In this document: piece after piece, positions 16,732 through 24,973 of the stretch
Position numbering within the stretch: the first letter of the stretch is position 1
Layout: each line of letters opens with the position of its first letter
Assembly (NCBI RefSeq): GCF_900099765.1
Contig: NZ_FNDX01000029.1
Span: 1 to 64,000, forward strand
Direction of reading: 5' to 3'
Length of the DNA: 64,000 bases
From: Paenibacillus typhae
GTDB taxonomy: Bacteria; Bacillota; Bacilli; Paenibacillales; Paenibacillaceae
Made by a program: the position numbers and the translations under genes
The notes under the pieces: model-generated
The model's input: the letters and a program-made list of their open reading frames with translations, nothing else
Told to the model about the DNA's origin: nothing
The model's database searches: none

Positions 16732-17715
16732 GTGGAGAGCTTTACTAAGGTCAAGCTGGATGACAGCCAGCTGAGGGCCGCGGTGCAAGCCGCTTTTGGT
16801 GAAGGTTGTGCTGTTCTCTCATATACAGAGTTGACCGGCGGATTTTTTAACACGGCTTATAATCTGGAACTTAATGACGGGAAACAGGTGATTTTGAAGG
16901 TTGCCCCGTCTGACGAAACCAGAACACTAAGCTATGAGAACAATATTATGGCCGCTGAGGTGGAAGCACTCCGGCTTGTTGCAGCAGACGGACGGATTCC
17001 GGTTCCCGCGGTGTACAGCTTCGATGACAGCCGCAGTGTACTGCCTTGCCCATATTTTTTTATGGAAAAGGTATATGGCCAGCCGTACAGTGAGGTGAAG
17101 GAAAGCTATTCACCTGCCGAACAGGCAGAGATCGAGCGGGAACTGGGACGGTATCAGCGCCAGATTAACGGGATTACCGGGACAAGGTTCGGGCTGTTCA
17201 CACAGGATGCAGGGGAAGATGTGCGGACATGGCGGGAGTCGTTCACCGGAATGCTTCGTACACTGCTGGAGGACGCCAGAGAGCTGGGAGTGATTTTACC
17301 GGCAGAGGATGAGGTAATCTGGAAGGTGCTGGAGCATTATCTGCCAGCCCTGGATGAGGTGACAGAACCTAGGCTGATCCATTGGGACTTGTGGAATGGC
17401 AATCTGTTTGTACAGGACGGGAAAATTGTCTCTGTCATTGACTGGGAACGGGCCCTGTGGGGCGATGTACTGATGGAATATTATTTCAGGCATTTTGAGC
17501 ATTCTGCGCCTTTCTATGAGGGTTACGGGCAAACCTTCGGCAGTCCGGGAGAGCGTCTGCGTATCAAGCTCTATGATTTCTATCTGGATCTGATTATGAG
17601 AATCGAATGTGACTCACGCCGGTACAAAGACGGGAATCATATCCGCTGGGCTGCAGATAATCTTGCAGAGAGCTGGAAATCATTTAGAACATTGGACGGT
17701 AGTCCGATAACGTAA
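16732..17715 (+). CDS. APH/ChoK-like small-molecule kinase
   Basis: The 327-residue protein has the aminoglycoside phosphotransferase fold: a GGFFNTAYNL nucleotide loop, Lys in VILKVAP, the Brenner motif LIHWDLWNGNLFV (HxDxxxxN) and the magnesium site VIDWERALWGD. Such proteins phosphorylate antibiotics, choline, sugars or homoserine. It starts with GTG only six bases after the isomerase stop and lacks its own good ribosome site, so it is probably coupled. Its place at the end of a sugar operon suggests a metabolic kinase rather than drug resistance. Confidence 0.75.
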   Translation: MESFTKVKLDDSQLRAAVQAAFGEGCAVLSYTELTGGFFNTAYNLELNDGKQVILKVAPSDETRTLSYENNIMAAEVEALRLVAADGRIPVPAVYSFDDSRSVLPCPYFFMEKVYGQPYSEVKESYSPAEQAEIERELGRYQRQINGITGTRFGLFTQDAGEDVRTWRESFTGMLRTLLEDARELGVILPAEDEVIWKVLEHYLPALDEVTEPRLIHWDLWNGNLFVQDGKIVSVIDWERALWGDVLMEYYFRHFEHSAPFYEGYGQTFGSPGERLRIKLYDFYLDLIMRIECDSRRYKDGNHIRWAADNLAESWKSFRTLDGSPIT

Positions 17716-17719
17716 GTGC

Positions 17720-17758
17720 AAGAAGGCCGGTCCGCCATCCGCGGAACCCGGCCTTCTT
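17720..17758 (+). terminator. Hairpin terminator between converging genes
   Basis: AAGAAGGCCGG pairs with CCGGCCTTCTT. The T-tract is short, so it may be bidirectional and weak. Confidence 0.6.
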
Positions 17759-17790
17759 GTGTGGGTAAATAGATCAAACAGACCGGCAGC

Positions 17791-18981
17791 TTAAAACTGG
17801 TTCGGAACAATGACAACAGGATCTGTATCTGCCTCATAGTCAATTCCGGCTGTCTCAAAGCCGAACAGCTGGAAGAACTCCTCCCGGTAGCCGCGCAGAT
17901 CGGACAGCTCATCCATAGTCTCCGTAGTCAGGTGCGGCCAGAGCCGGTCAACTTCCGCCTGTACGGAAGGTTTCAGCTCCCAGTCGTCAATCCGGATGCG
18001 CCCCGCTTCATCAACCGGAATGCCTCCGGCAGCATACAAGCGTTCATTGAACAGCCGGTAAGCCTGCTCGATGCAGCCTTCGTGTGTGCCTTGTCCCTTC
18101 ATGATCTTGTACAGAAGTGAGATGTAGAGCGGGACTACAGGCAAGGCTGAGCTGGACTGCGTAACAAGGCCTTTGCTGACTGCCACATAAGCCCGTCCGC
18201 CGCCGGGGGCAAGCTGGCTGTCCAGTAGCCGGGCGGTCGCCTCCAGGTGGTCTTTAGCGCGGCCTATGGTGCCCTTGCGGTAGATCTCCTGGGTAAGCTC
18301 TGGACCGATATAGGAGAATGCCAGTGTTACGGCATTGTCAGCCAGGACCCCGGCTGCTTTCAGGCTGTCAATCCACAGCTGCCAGTCTTCACCGCCCATG
18401 ACATGAACAGTATCCTCAATTTCCGGTTCAGAGGCTGGGTCAACGGTAACCTGTGACACTTCCCCGTTGTGAAAATTGACCGTTTTATTGGTATAGGGCT
18501 CGCCGATGGGCTTAAGCACGGAATTATAAACCTGTCCGGTTACAGGATCTGTCCTGCGGCCCGTAGCAACGCTATAAATAACCAGATCCACCTGGCCGAG
18601 CTCACGCCTGATCAGGTCAGCGGTACGCTCCTTGGTCTCCCGGGTGAAGGCATCTCCGCATACACTGTAGGAGCGCAAGCCTGCCTCAAGAGCCGCCTGT
18701 TCAAAGGCTGCCGAGTTATACCAGCCTGCAGATGCGGTCCGTGTCTCGGTAGCTGTACTTGGGCGGTAGACACCGACAGTTGCAGCTCCTGCACCGAAGG
18801 CGGCGGTAATCCTGGATGCGAGCCCGTAGCCGGTTGAGGCTCCAATCACAAGGACGTTGCGCGGACCCTTTAGCGCCGGACGGGTACGAATATACTCGAT
18901 CTGCTTCTGAACCTGCTGTGCACAGCCTGCGGGATGGGCGGTTGTACATATAAAGCCCCTTGTTCTTGGCTTGATGATCAC
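17791..18981 (-). CDS. fabV: FabV-type trans-2-enoyl-ACP/CoA reductase
   Basis: The 396-residue length and the motifs are those of FabV: MIIKPRTRGFICTTAHPAGC at the N-terminus, VLVIGASTGYGLASRI for NADH binding, IYSVATGRRTDP, and the catalytic Y-x8-K (Y234, K243 in YRKGTIGRAK). FabV catalyses the last reduction of each fatty-acid elongation cycle and is known for triclosan tolerance. The residue before SYIGP is Phe222, where I recall Tyr in characterised FabVs. It is a single gene; whether it is the only enoyl reductase of the organism cannot be told. Confidence 0.93.
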   Translation of the reverse strand: MIIKPRTRGFICTTAHPAGCAQQVQKQIEYIRTRPALKGPRNVLVIGASTGYGLASRITAAFGAGAATVGVYRPSTATETRTASAGWYNSAAFEQAALEAGLRSYSVCGDAFTRETKERTADLIRRELGQVDLVIYSVATGRRTDPVTGQVYNSVLKPIGEPYTNKTVNFHNGEVSQVTVDPASEPEIEDTVHVMGGEDWQLWIDSLKAAGVLADNAVTLAFSYIGPELTQEIYRKGTIGRAKDHLEATARLLDSQLAPGGGRAYVAVSKGLVTQSSSALPVVPLYISLLYKIMKGQGTHEGCIEQAYRLFNERLYAAGGIPVDEAGRIRIDDWELKPSVQAEVDRLWPHLTTETMDELSDLRGYREEFFQLFGFETAGIDYEADTDPVVIVPNQF

Positions 18982-19136
18982 TTTTTAATCATTCCTTTCC
19001 GGGAAGCTGTGAAATATAACTCAGTAAGACATAAAACAAAGCGCTATAATAGCCAGTATACGGCCTGATGAGTCAGCTTGTACAACAGTAAACCCGCAAA
19101 AAATGTCCGTATTCATGTGGGGGAGGACGGGTTAAA

Positions 19137-19676
19137 ATGCTGGATTGGCTTAATCAGCATATAGACACGATAAGTCTATTATGGCTGCTGCCTGTTTGCT
19201 TCATGTTTCATGATTTTGAGGAGATTTTAACCGTGGAGAGCTGGGGTATTACTTACGGAAACAGAGTGGAAGCGGCTATTCCCCCGCGGATGCGCAAAAT
19301 GTACAAATCCTCTATGCGAATGACAACCAGAAATTTTGCGCTGGATGTGCTGTTTGTATATTTTCTGATCGTTTCAGTTACCGCAGCTGCGGTGTTCTTT
19401 TCCTTTTATACACTGTATCTAGCTGTGACCGCCTTGTTTTTACTGCATGTTTTTACCCATTTTGGACAGAGTATTTACTTGAAGCTGTATACACCGGGAG
19501 TTGTAACGGCGCTGTTCATTGCTTTGCCATATTCGCTGTATGCCTTTTATCGGCTTCTTTCGGAAAAGATTGTCGGTCTGCACGACTTTGGATGGGCGCT
19601 GCTGCTGCTGTTTCTGTTGACTCCTCCGGTTGTCTGGGGTTTGCTGAAGAGCAGAGGACGTCATCAAAGAACATAG
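19137..19676 (+). CDS. HXXEE-domain membrane protein
   Basis: The 179-residue protein has about five membrane segments. The first carries FMFHDFEEI, the HxxEE signature that names the family, and later HVFTHFGQS supplies further His residues. The motif resembles metal-dependent membrane hydrolases, but no function is established that I know. A GGGGGAGG site lies 11 bases before the ATG. It is a single gene. Confidence 0.8.
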   Translation: MLDWLNQHIDTISLLWLLPVCFMFHDFEEILTVESWGITYGNRVEAAIPPRMRKMYKSSMRMTTRNFALDVLFVYFLIVSVTAAAVFFSFYTLYLAVTALFLLHVFTHFGQSIYLKLYTPGVVTALFIALPYSLYAFYRLLSEKIVGLHDFGWALLLLFLLTPPVVWGLLKSRGRHQRT

Positions 19677-19713
19677 CTGACATGTATTGTATGATTCATT
19701 TTCTGAAAAGCAC

Positions 19714-19743
19714 TTGACTAAGAGGCATAATGCTAGATAAAAT
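19714..19743 (+). promoter_or_regulatory. Putative promoter of oppD
   Basis: TTGACT (19714-19719) and TAAAAT (19738-19743) with an 18-base spacer, 70 bases before the oppD ATG. Confidence 0.45.
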
Positions 19744-19813
19744 ATTACTTATTGCCTATTCTATATAATGAGAACTATTTCGTACTTTTGAAAAGAGCAG
19801 AGAGGGTGACAGG

Positions 19814-20872
19814 ATGGAGCGCCTTTTAGAGGTAAAGGACCTAGCAATTTCATTCAAGACACGCGGCGGAGAAGTACAAGCAATCCGTGGTGTTAACTTT
19901 CATGTGAATAAAGGTGAAACACTGGCGATTGTCGGCGAATCCGGTTCCGGTAAGAGTGTAACCTCCCAGGCGGTTATGAAGCTTGTACCGCAGCCGCAGG
20001 GACAATACAAACGCGGACAGATTTTGTTCGACGGGCAAGACCTGATTCATAAGACCGAAAAGCAGATGCAAAAAATCCGCGGTAAAGAGATCGGCATGAT
20101 CTTCCAGGACCCGATGACTTCCCTAAATCCGATGATGAAGGTCGGAAAGCAGATTACCGAGGTATTGTTCAAGCACGAAAAGATCAGCAAGGAAGCTGCT
20201 TACAAGCGTGCTGTCGAGCTGCTGGGCCTGGTGGGTATTCCTTCCCCGGAACGCCGTTTTCAGCAGTACCCGCATGAGTTCTCCGGCGGTATGCGTCAGC
20301 GTGTCGTAATCGCCATGGCGCTTGCGGCCAATCCTAAGCTGCTGATTGCCGATGAGCCGACAACAGCGCTTGACGTAACGATTCAGGCCCAGATTCTGGA
20401 TCTGATGAAGGATCTGCAGAAGAAGATTGATACTGCGATTATTTTCATTACCCATGACCTCGGTGTTGTAGCCAGAATGGCTGACCGCGTTGCGGTTATG
20501 TATGCCGGACAGATTGTGGAAATGGGAACAGCGGAAGAAATCTTCTATGATCCTAGACATCCTTATACCTGGGGTCTGCTGGCTTCCATGCCAAGCCTTG
20601 ACAGTAAGGGCTCCATGCTGACAGCTATTCCGGGAACGCCTCCGGATCTGATCAAGCCGCCTAAGGGCGATGCGTTTGCCCTGCGCAGCACTTATGCTAT
20701 GGCGATTGATATGGAGAAGGAACCTCCGATGTACAAGGTTTCGGACTCCCATCTGGTGAAGTCCTGGCTGATGCATCCGATGGCTCCGGCTGTTGAGCCT
20801 CCTGCGGTTGTGAAGAAGAGACAGCGTGTATTACCTAATGCTTATCCGCAGCCGGTTCTGGTTGAAGGGTAA
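19814..20872 (+). CDS. oppD: Oligopeptide/dipeptide ABC transporter ATP-binding protein (OppD-like), without partner genes
   Basis: The 352-residue ATPase has Walker A GESGSGKSV, the Q-loop FQDPMTSLNPM, the signature FSGGMRQRVVIA, Walker B LLIADEPTTALDVT and the C-terminal peptide-transporter extension (HPYTWGLLASMPSLD, LTAIPGTPPDLIKPPKGDAF). It energises peptide or nickel uptake with OppF and two permeases. None of these lie within the flanking genes, and it has its own promoter and terminator. The C-terminus continues beyond the usual end with a Pro/Val-rich tail. It may serve an Opp system encoded elsewhere. Confidence 0.87.
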   Translation: MERLLEVKDLAISFKTRGGEVQAIRGVNFHVNKGETLAIVGESGSGKSVTSQAVMKLVPQPQGQYKRGQILFDGQDLIHKTEKQMQKIRGKEIGMIFQDPMTSLNPMMKVGKQITEVLFKHEKISKEAAYKRAVELLGLVGIPSPERRFQQYPHEFSGGMRQRVVIAMALAANPKLLIADEPTTALDVTIQAQILDLMKDLQKKIDTAIIFITHDLGVVARMADRVAVMYAGQIVEMGTAEEIFYDPRHPYTWGLLASMPSLDSKGSMLTAIPGTPPDLIKPPKGDAFALRSTYAMAIDMEKEPPMYKVSDSHLVKSWLMHPMAPAVEPPAVVKKRQRVLPNAYPQPVLVEG

Positions 20873-20917
20873 TATGGTGTATTAATTACGCACTGGAGCT
20901 GCATACTGGTAAGATTA

Positions 20918-20950
20918 GCGTCAGGCCGTTTTACGGCTTGGCGCTTTTTT
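20918..20950 (+). terminator. Terminator after oppD
   Basis: GCGTCAGGCCG pairs with CGGCTTGGCGC (two G-T pairs), followed by TTTTTT. Confidence 0.8.
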
Positions 20951-21038
20951 GCGCCCTTTTTTTCGCCCTAAACAACGCTGAATTGTTTTTTTGTTTTATA
21001 TATTATTGAAATAATATTTATATATTTAAATAAAACTA

Positions 21039-21067
21039 TTGACTATTTTACCTTTCCACAGCAAAAT
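21039..21067 (+). promoter_or_regulatory. Putative promoter of the arabinanase gene
   Basis: TTGACT (21039-21044) and CAAAAT (21062-21067), 17 bases apart, preceded by a very AT-rich block (about 20985-21035) that could act as an UP element. Confidence 0.45.
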
Positions 21068-21094
21068 GTAAGGGTATACATAGGAGGTATAGTC

Positions 21095-22528
21095 ATGAAA
21101 AAACGTGCTGTAACATCATTATTAATGTTAACCGTATTATCAGGCTGCGGCGGAAACGGAGGCAGCGTACCCAAGTTTGAAAATGTCTCTGTCCATGACC
21201 CTTCCGTTATCAAGGCAGACGGGACCTATTATGTCTTTGGCTCCCATCTGGCTTCAGCCAAATCCAAGGATTTGATGGCCTGGGAACAGATCTCTTCTGT
21301 GGTGGAGGACGGGAATGTGCTCATTCCCAATGTGACTGAGGAACTTAGCGAGACCTTCAGCTGGGCACAGTCGGACACCCTCTGGGCGCCGGATGTCATT
21401 CAGCTCGCTGACGGTAAGTTTTACATGTATTATGATGCCTGCCGCGGCGATTCACCTCTGTCGGCGATGGGGATCGCTGTTTCGGATAAAATTCAAGGGC
21501 CATATAAGGACCTGGGAATTATCCTGAAATCCGGTATGTCCGGGATCGGCGATGACGGTGAAGTTTATGACGCCACCCAGAAGCCGAATGTGGTTGACCC
21601 GGATGTCTTCTTTGATAAGGACGGAAAATTGTGGATGGTCTATGGTTCGTACTCGGGCGGTATTTTTATCCTGGAGCTTGATCCAGCCAGCGGCTTCCCG
21701 CTCCCGGACCAGGGCTACGGCAAAAAACTGCTCGGAGCCAATCATGCCCGGATAGAGGGCCCTTATATGCTGTACAGCCCTGAGACCGATTACTACTACT
21801 TGTTCCTCTCTTACGGGGGGCTTGATGCGAACGGGGGATATAATATCCGTGTTGCCCGCTCCAAGAATCCGGACGGCCCGTTCGAGGACTCTGAAGGCAA
21901 AGCGATGCTGGATGCAGTCGGCAACCCAGACAAGCTGTTCGATGATCCCGTATATTCACCGTACGGCGTCAAGCTGATGGGGAATTTCGAATTTCTGAAC
22001 AGTGCATCCGAGCCGGATGCCACGGGGGAGGGTTATGTATCTCCCGGACATAATTCAGCTTATTACGATGAGAAAAGCGGCCGGTATTTCCTGATTTTCC
22101 ATACACGCTTCCCGTATCGCGGCGAAGAGCATGAGGTGCGTGTACATCAGATGTTCATGAATGAGGACGGCTGGCCTGTAGTCGCACCACACCGTTACGG
22201 CGGGGAGACTATCGGCAGCTACAAGGCAAAGGACATTACCGGAGAGTACAAATATGTTAATCACGGCAGGGATATCAGCGCAGAGATAGTCGAATCTGAG
22301 ATGATTGTGCTGACCGCGGACGGCAAGATAACCGGAGCGGTTACGGGTACATGGAGCCTGGAAGGAGAGCATACCGCTAAGATTACAGTAGAGGGCGCAG
22401 AATACAAAGGTGTGTTCTTACGGGAATGGAACGAAGCGGTGAACGGGAATGTGATGACCTTTACCGCGTTGTCCGGAGACGGAACTGCGGTTTGGGGAAG
22501 TCATGTATCTGAAGGAAGCACGAAATAA
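21095..22528 (+). CDS. abnB: GH43 endo-alpha-1,5-L-arabinanase lipoprotein
   Basis: This 477-residue protein has a lipobox at Cys18 (VLSGC) and a five-blade GH43 domain: VHDPSVIK (catalytic base Asp35), TLWAPDVIQLADGKFYMYYD, VVDPDVFFD, ARIEGPYMLY (general acid Glu) and YVSPGHNSAYYD. The C-terminal ~110 residues form the small beta-barrel domain found in AbnB/Abn2-type enzymes (LTADGKITGAVTGTWSLEG). It should cut arabinan at the cell surface. It stands alone with its own promoter; AGGAGG lies nine bases before the ATG. The gene name is by analogy with B. subtilis AbnB. Confidence 0.87.
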   Translation: MKKRAVTSLLMLTVLSGCGGNGGSVPKFENVSVHDPSVIKADGTYYVFGSHLASAKSKDLMAWEQISSVVEDGNVLIPNVTEELSETFSWAQSDTLWAPDVIQLADGKFYMYYDACRGDSPLSAMGIAVSDKIQGPYKDLGIILKSGMSGIGDDGEVYDATQKPNVVDPDVFFDKDGKLWMVYGSYSGGIFILELDPASGFPLPDQGYGKKLLGANHARIEGPYMLYSPETDYYYLFLSYGGLDANGGYNIRVARSKNPDGPFEDSEGKAMLDAVGNPDKLFDDPVYSPYGVKLMGNFEFLNSASEPDATGEGYVSPGHNSAYYDEKSGRYFLIFHTRFPYRGEEHEVRVHQMFMNEDGWPVVAPHRYGGETIGSYKAKDITGEYKYVNHGRDISAEIVESEMIVLTADGKITGAVTGTWSLEGEHTAKITVEGAEYKGVFLREWNEAVNGNVMTFTALSGDGTAVWGSHVSEGSTK

Positions 22529-22624
22529 CTTAGCGATGTCTGATTAGACAACTGGCAGCCCGCCTGGCGTATTCAATGCGCTGAGCGGGCTGCTGCTATG
22601 CTGAGGATGTGGAGGAAATAAGCA

Positions 22625-23860
22625 TTACCGGTACTTCCGGAGCACGATAACGGCGTTGTGCCCGCCGAAGCCGAACGAATTGGATATGCCGATATCCAGC
22701 TCTGCCTTCCGGGCGGTATTCGGCACATAGTCCAGATCGCAGACTTCATCTGGCATCTCCTGGTTGATTGTAGGCGGTATTAGTCCCTGTTCAATACTCT
22801 TGATCAGAGCAACCGCCTCCAGGCCGCCGGCCGCTCCCAGTGCGTGACCGGTCATTGATTTGTTGGCTGTGACAGGAATACGGTATGCCGCTTCCCCGAA
22901 CAGCTTCTTGATCGCTGCTGTTTCCGAACGGTCTCCTATCAGGGTGCTGGTGGCATGGGCGCTGATCAGGTCCACTTCTTCAGGCTGAATTCCCGCTTCA
23001 CCCAAAGCCAGCTTCATGGCCAGATAAGCACCTGTGCCTTCAGGGTGGGTTGCAACCATATGATAAGCATCCGAGCTGGCCCCGTACCCGGTAACTTCGG
23101 CATAAATAGTTGCGCTCCGGCGCAGGGCATGCGACAGTGACTCGAGAATGAGGATGGCGCCGCCTTCGCCGATCACGAAGCCGTCCCGGCTGCCGTCAAA
23201 CGGACGGCTGGCCTTCTCCGGTTCTTCATTACGGGTAGAGAGCGAAGTGGCATTACCGAAGCTGGCCAGCGAGATTTCAGTAACGGCAGCTTCCGCACCG
23301 CCGGCAATTATACAGTCGGCACCGCCGTAACGGATCAGCCGGAAAGCCTCACCGATGGCAGTGTTGCCGATTGAGCAGGCGGTAACAGGCGAGAGGGCAG
23401 GACCAAGTGCACCGAACCGTATACTGATTGCAGCTGCGGCCATATTGGAGATCAGCATGGGGATGAGCGTCGGGCTGACTCTTTCCGGCCCGCGTGCCCT
23501 GAGCAACTCAGCCTGTTCCATCAGGGTGTGAATGCCGCCTACACCTGAACCTACATATACACCTAGCCGTTCCCGGTCAATCAGGTCCAGCTGCAGGCCG
23601 GAATCGGCCCAGGCATCCTCGGCGGCAGCCAGCGCAAACTGGGTGAACCGGTCCATCCGGCGGGCTTCCTTGCGGCCGAACCGGCCTTCCGGATCGAAAT
23701 CCCTGACCTGTCCGGCGATCTTGCTTTTATAGCGGGCTGTATCAAATGAAGTAATGGGCGAAACACCAGATTCTCCCGCGCTCAGGCGACTCCAGAATTG
23801 CTCTACAGTATTGCCAAGCGGTGAAATGACTCCCATGCCGGTGATAACTACACGTTCCAT
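22625..23860 (-). CDS. fabF: Beta-ketoacyl-ACP synthase II (FabF-like)
   Basis: The 411-residue protein is a KAS II: MERVVITGMGVISPLG, the nucleophile Cys162 in TACSIGNTAIGEA, His302 in HATSTLIGD, Lys334 and His339 in NKSMTGHALGAAGG, and the C-terminal NSFGFGGHNA loop. It extends acyl-ACP with malonyl-ACP. The segment around the Cys (SIGNT rather than the usual ATGTN) is divergent, and the gene is not next to fabH, fabD, fabG or acpP. It is probably a second, specialised KAS. It is divergent from the MmyB-type regulator at 24008, which may control it. AGGAGG lies well placed before the ATG. Confidence 0.88.
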   Translation of the reverse strand: MERVVITGMGVISPLGNTVEQFWSRLSAGESGVSPITSFDTARYKSKIAGQVRDFDPEGRFGRKEARRMDRFTQFALAAAEDAWADSGLQLDLIDRERLGVYVGSGVGGIHTLMEQAELLRARGPERVSPTLIPMLISNMAAAAISIRFGALGPALSPVTACSIGNTAIGEAFRLIRYGGADCIIAGGAEAAVTEISLASFGNATSLSTRNEEPEKASRPFDGSRDGFVIGEGGAILILESLSHALRRSATIYAEVTGYGASSDAYHMVATHPEGTGAYLAMKLALGEAGIQPEEVDLISAHATSTLIGDRSETAAIKKLFGEAAYRIPVTANKSMTGHALGAAGGLEAVALIKSIEQGLIPPTINQEMPDEVCDLDYVPNTARKAELDIGISNSFGFGGHNAVIVLRKYR

Positions 23861-23950
23861 ATAAATCCTCCTATAATCAGGCTGTTTATTCTCCCGAAGG
23901 GTACAAACATTATTTTTCCACTTTGCTTATCCTATTACAAGTTGTGGTTT

Positions 23951-23973
23951 ATACTAGTATAATTACTACTAGT
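23951..23973. promoter_or_regulatory. Candidate operator between fabF and the MmyB-type gene
   Basis: Two copies of the palindrome ACTAGT (23953-23958 and 23968-23973) are 15 bp apart, with an AT-rich middle, in the divergent promoter region. Confidence 0.4.
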
Positions 23974-24007
23974 GTATTATCAAATCTGGATAAGGCAGGG
24001 ATACAAT

Positions 24008-24844
24008 ATGTCCAATGAAACTAGATTGCAGGCATTGTCGGGTTTTCTCAAATCACGCAGGGCTTCGCTTACGCCGGCTTCCGTCGGGCTGCCTGAAGGT
24101 ACACGGAGACGGACACCCGGTCTGAGACGCGAGGAGGTAGCACAGCTGGCAGGGGTAAGCAGTACCTGGTATACATGGCTTGAACAAGGCAGGGACATCA
24201 AGGTGTCGCCCTCGGTGCTTGAATGCATTGCCGCAGCGCTGAGGCTGACCAAGGATGAGCGGAATTATCTGTTTGCTCTGGCATTGGACAACGGCCCCGG
24301 CCCGGCAGCCTATCAGCAGGAGGAGGTTACCGTAATCAGCCCCTCTCTGCAAAAAATACTGCAGGAGCTTACGACCTGTCCGACCATTATTTCAGACCGT
24401 CACTGTAATATCGTGGGCTGGAACGAAGCAGCTGCCCATGTATTTCTGGATTTTACGCAGCTCCCGGCAGAGGGGCGGAATATGATCTCCCTCTTGTTCG
24501 TCCGCAAGGAGTTTCAGCGGCTGGCTGTGAACTGGGAACAGTTTGTAAGGGGGTATCTGTCTATTTTCCGGGCCTATTACGGACAGTATGTTGAAGACCG
24601 CTGGTATGATGACTTTATCGCTGAGATGAAGGGGCAGCATCCCCGTTTTCAGGAGCTGTGGGAGGAGAGCAGGGTCAGCAGTGCGCCGGATGTAGTACTG
24701 GAATTCCGCCATGCCAAAGCGGGAAAAATGCTCTTCCACCTCACCTCGCTGCAGGTACACGGCACTGCCGATTTACGCTGCAGCATCTATACACCGGCCG
24801 CAGAAACCGGTACAGAATCCAAGCTGGAGCTGCTGATGAAGTAG
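24008..24844 (+). CDS. XRE-type regulator with MmyB-like ligand domain
   Basis: The 278-residue protein has an N-terminal helix-turn-helix (RTPGLRREEVAQLAGVSSTWYTWLEQGRD... as two pieces RRTPGLRREEVAQLAGVS and YTWLEQGR) and a C-terminal PAS-like domain of the MmyB family (IISDRHCNIVGWNEAAAHVF; MISLLFVRKEFQRL; VVLEFRHAKAGKMLFHLTSL). A structure of one MmyB-like protein was reported with a fatty acid in this domain, which would fit control of the divergent fabF. The start at 24008 follows AAGGCAGGG. Confidence 0.85.
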   Translation: MSNETRLQALSGFLKSRRASLTPASVGLPEGTRRRTPGLRREEVAQLAGVSSTWYTWLEQGRDIKVSPSVLECIAAALRLTKDERNYLFALALDNGPGPAAYQQEEVTVISPSLQKILQELTTCPTIISDRHCNIVGWNEAAAHVFLDFTQLPAEGRNMISLLFVRKEFQRLAVNWEQFVRGYLSIFRAYYGQYVEDRWYDDFIAEMKGQHPRFQELWEESRVSSAPDVVLEFRHAKAGKMLFHLTSLQVHGTADLRCSIYTPAAETGTESKLELLMK

Positions 24845-24860
24845 ACTGATTGCTACGCCG

Positions 24861-24875
24861 ATAAAAAATATTTAT
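24861..24875. promoter_or_regulatory. Possible CcpC box upstream of the citrate synthase gene
   Basis: ATAA-N7-TTAT matches the dyad bound by CcpC in B. subtilis citrate-cycle promoters, with a further ATAA at 24882-24885. The region is very AT-rich, so chance is not excluded. Confidence 0.35.
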
Positions 24876-24973
24876 GTATTCATAAAAAACAATAAATATG
24901 CAATATATCAAATCCGGCATATACTTCTTATAAGATGTTAACTTTATTGCGAACGGAAAAGGAGTATGTAACA

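Noticed and set aside
16732-17715. APH-like protein as an antibiotic resistance enzyme
   Set aside because: It is the last gene of a sugar-metabolism operon; the Brenner motif is shared by many metabolic kinases.
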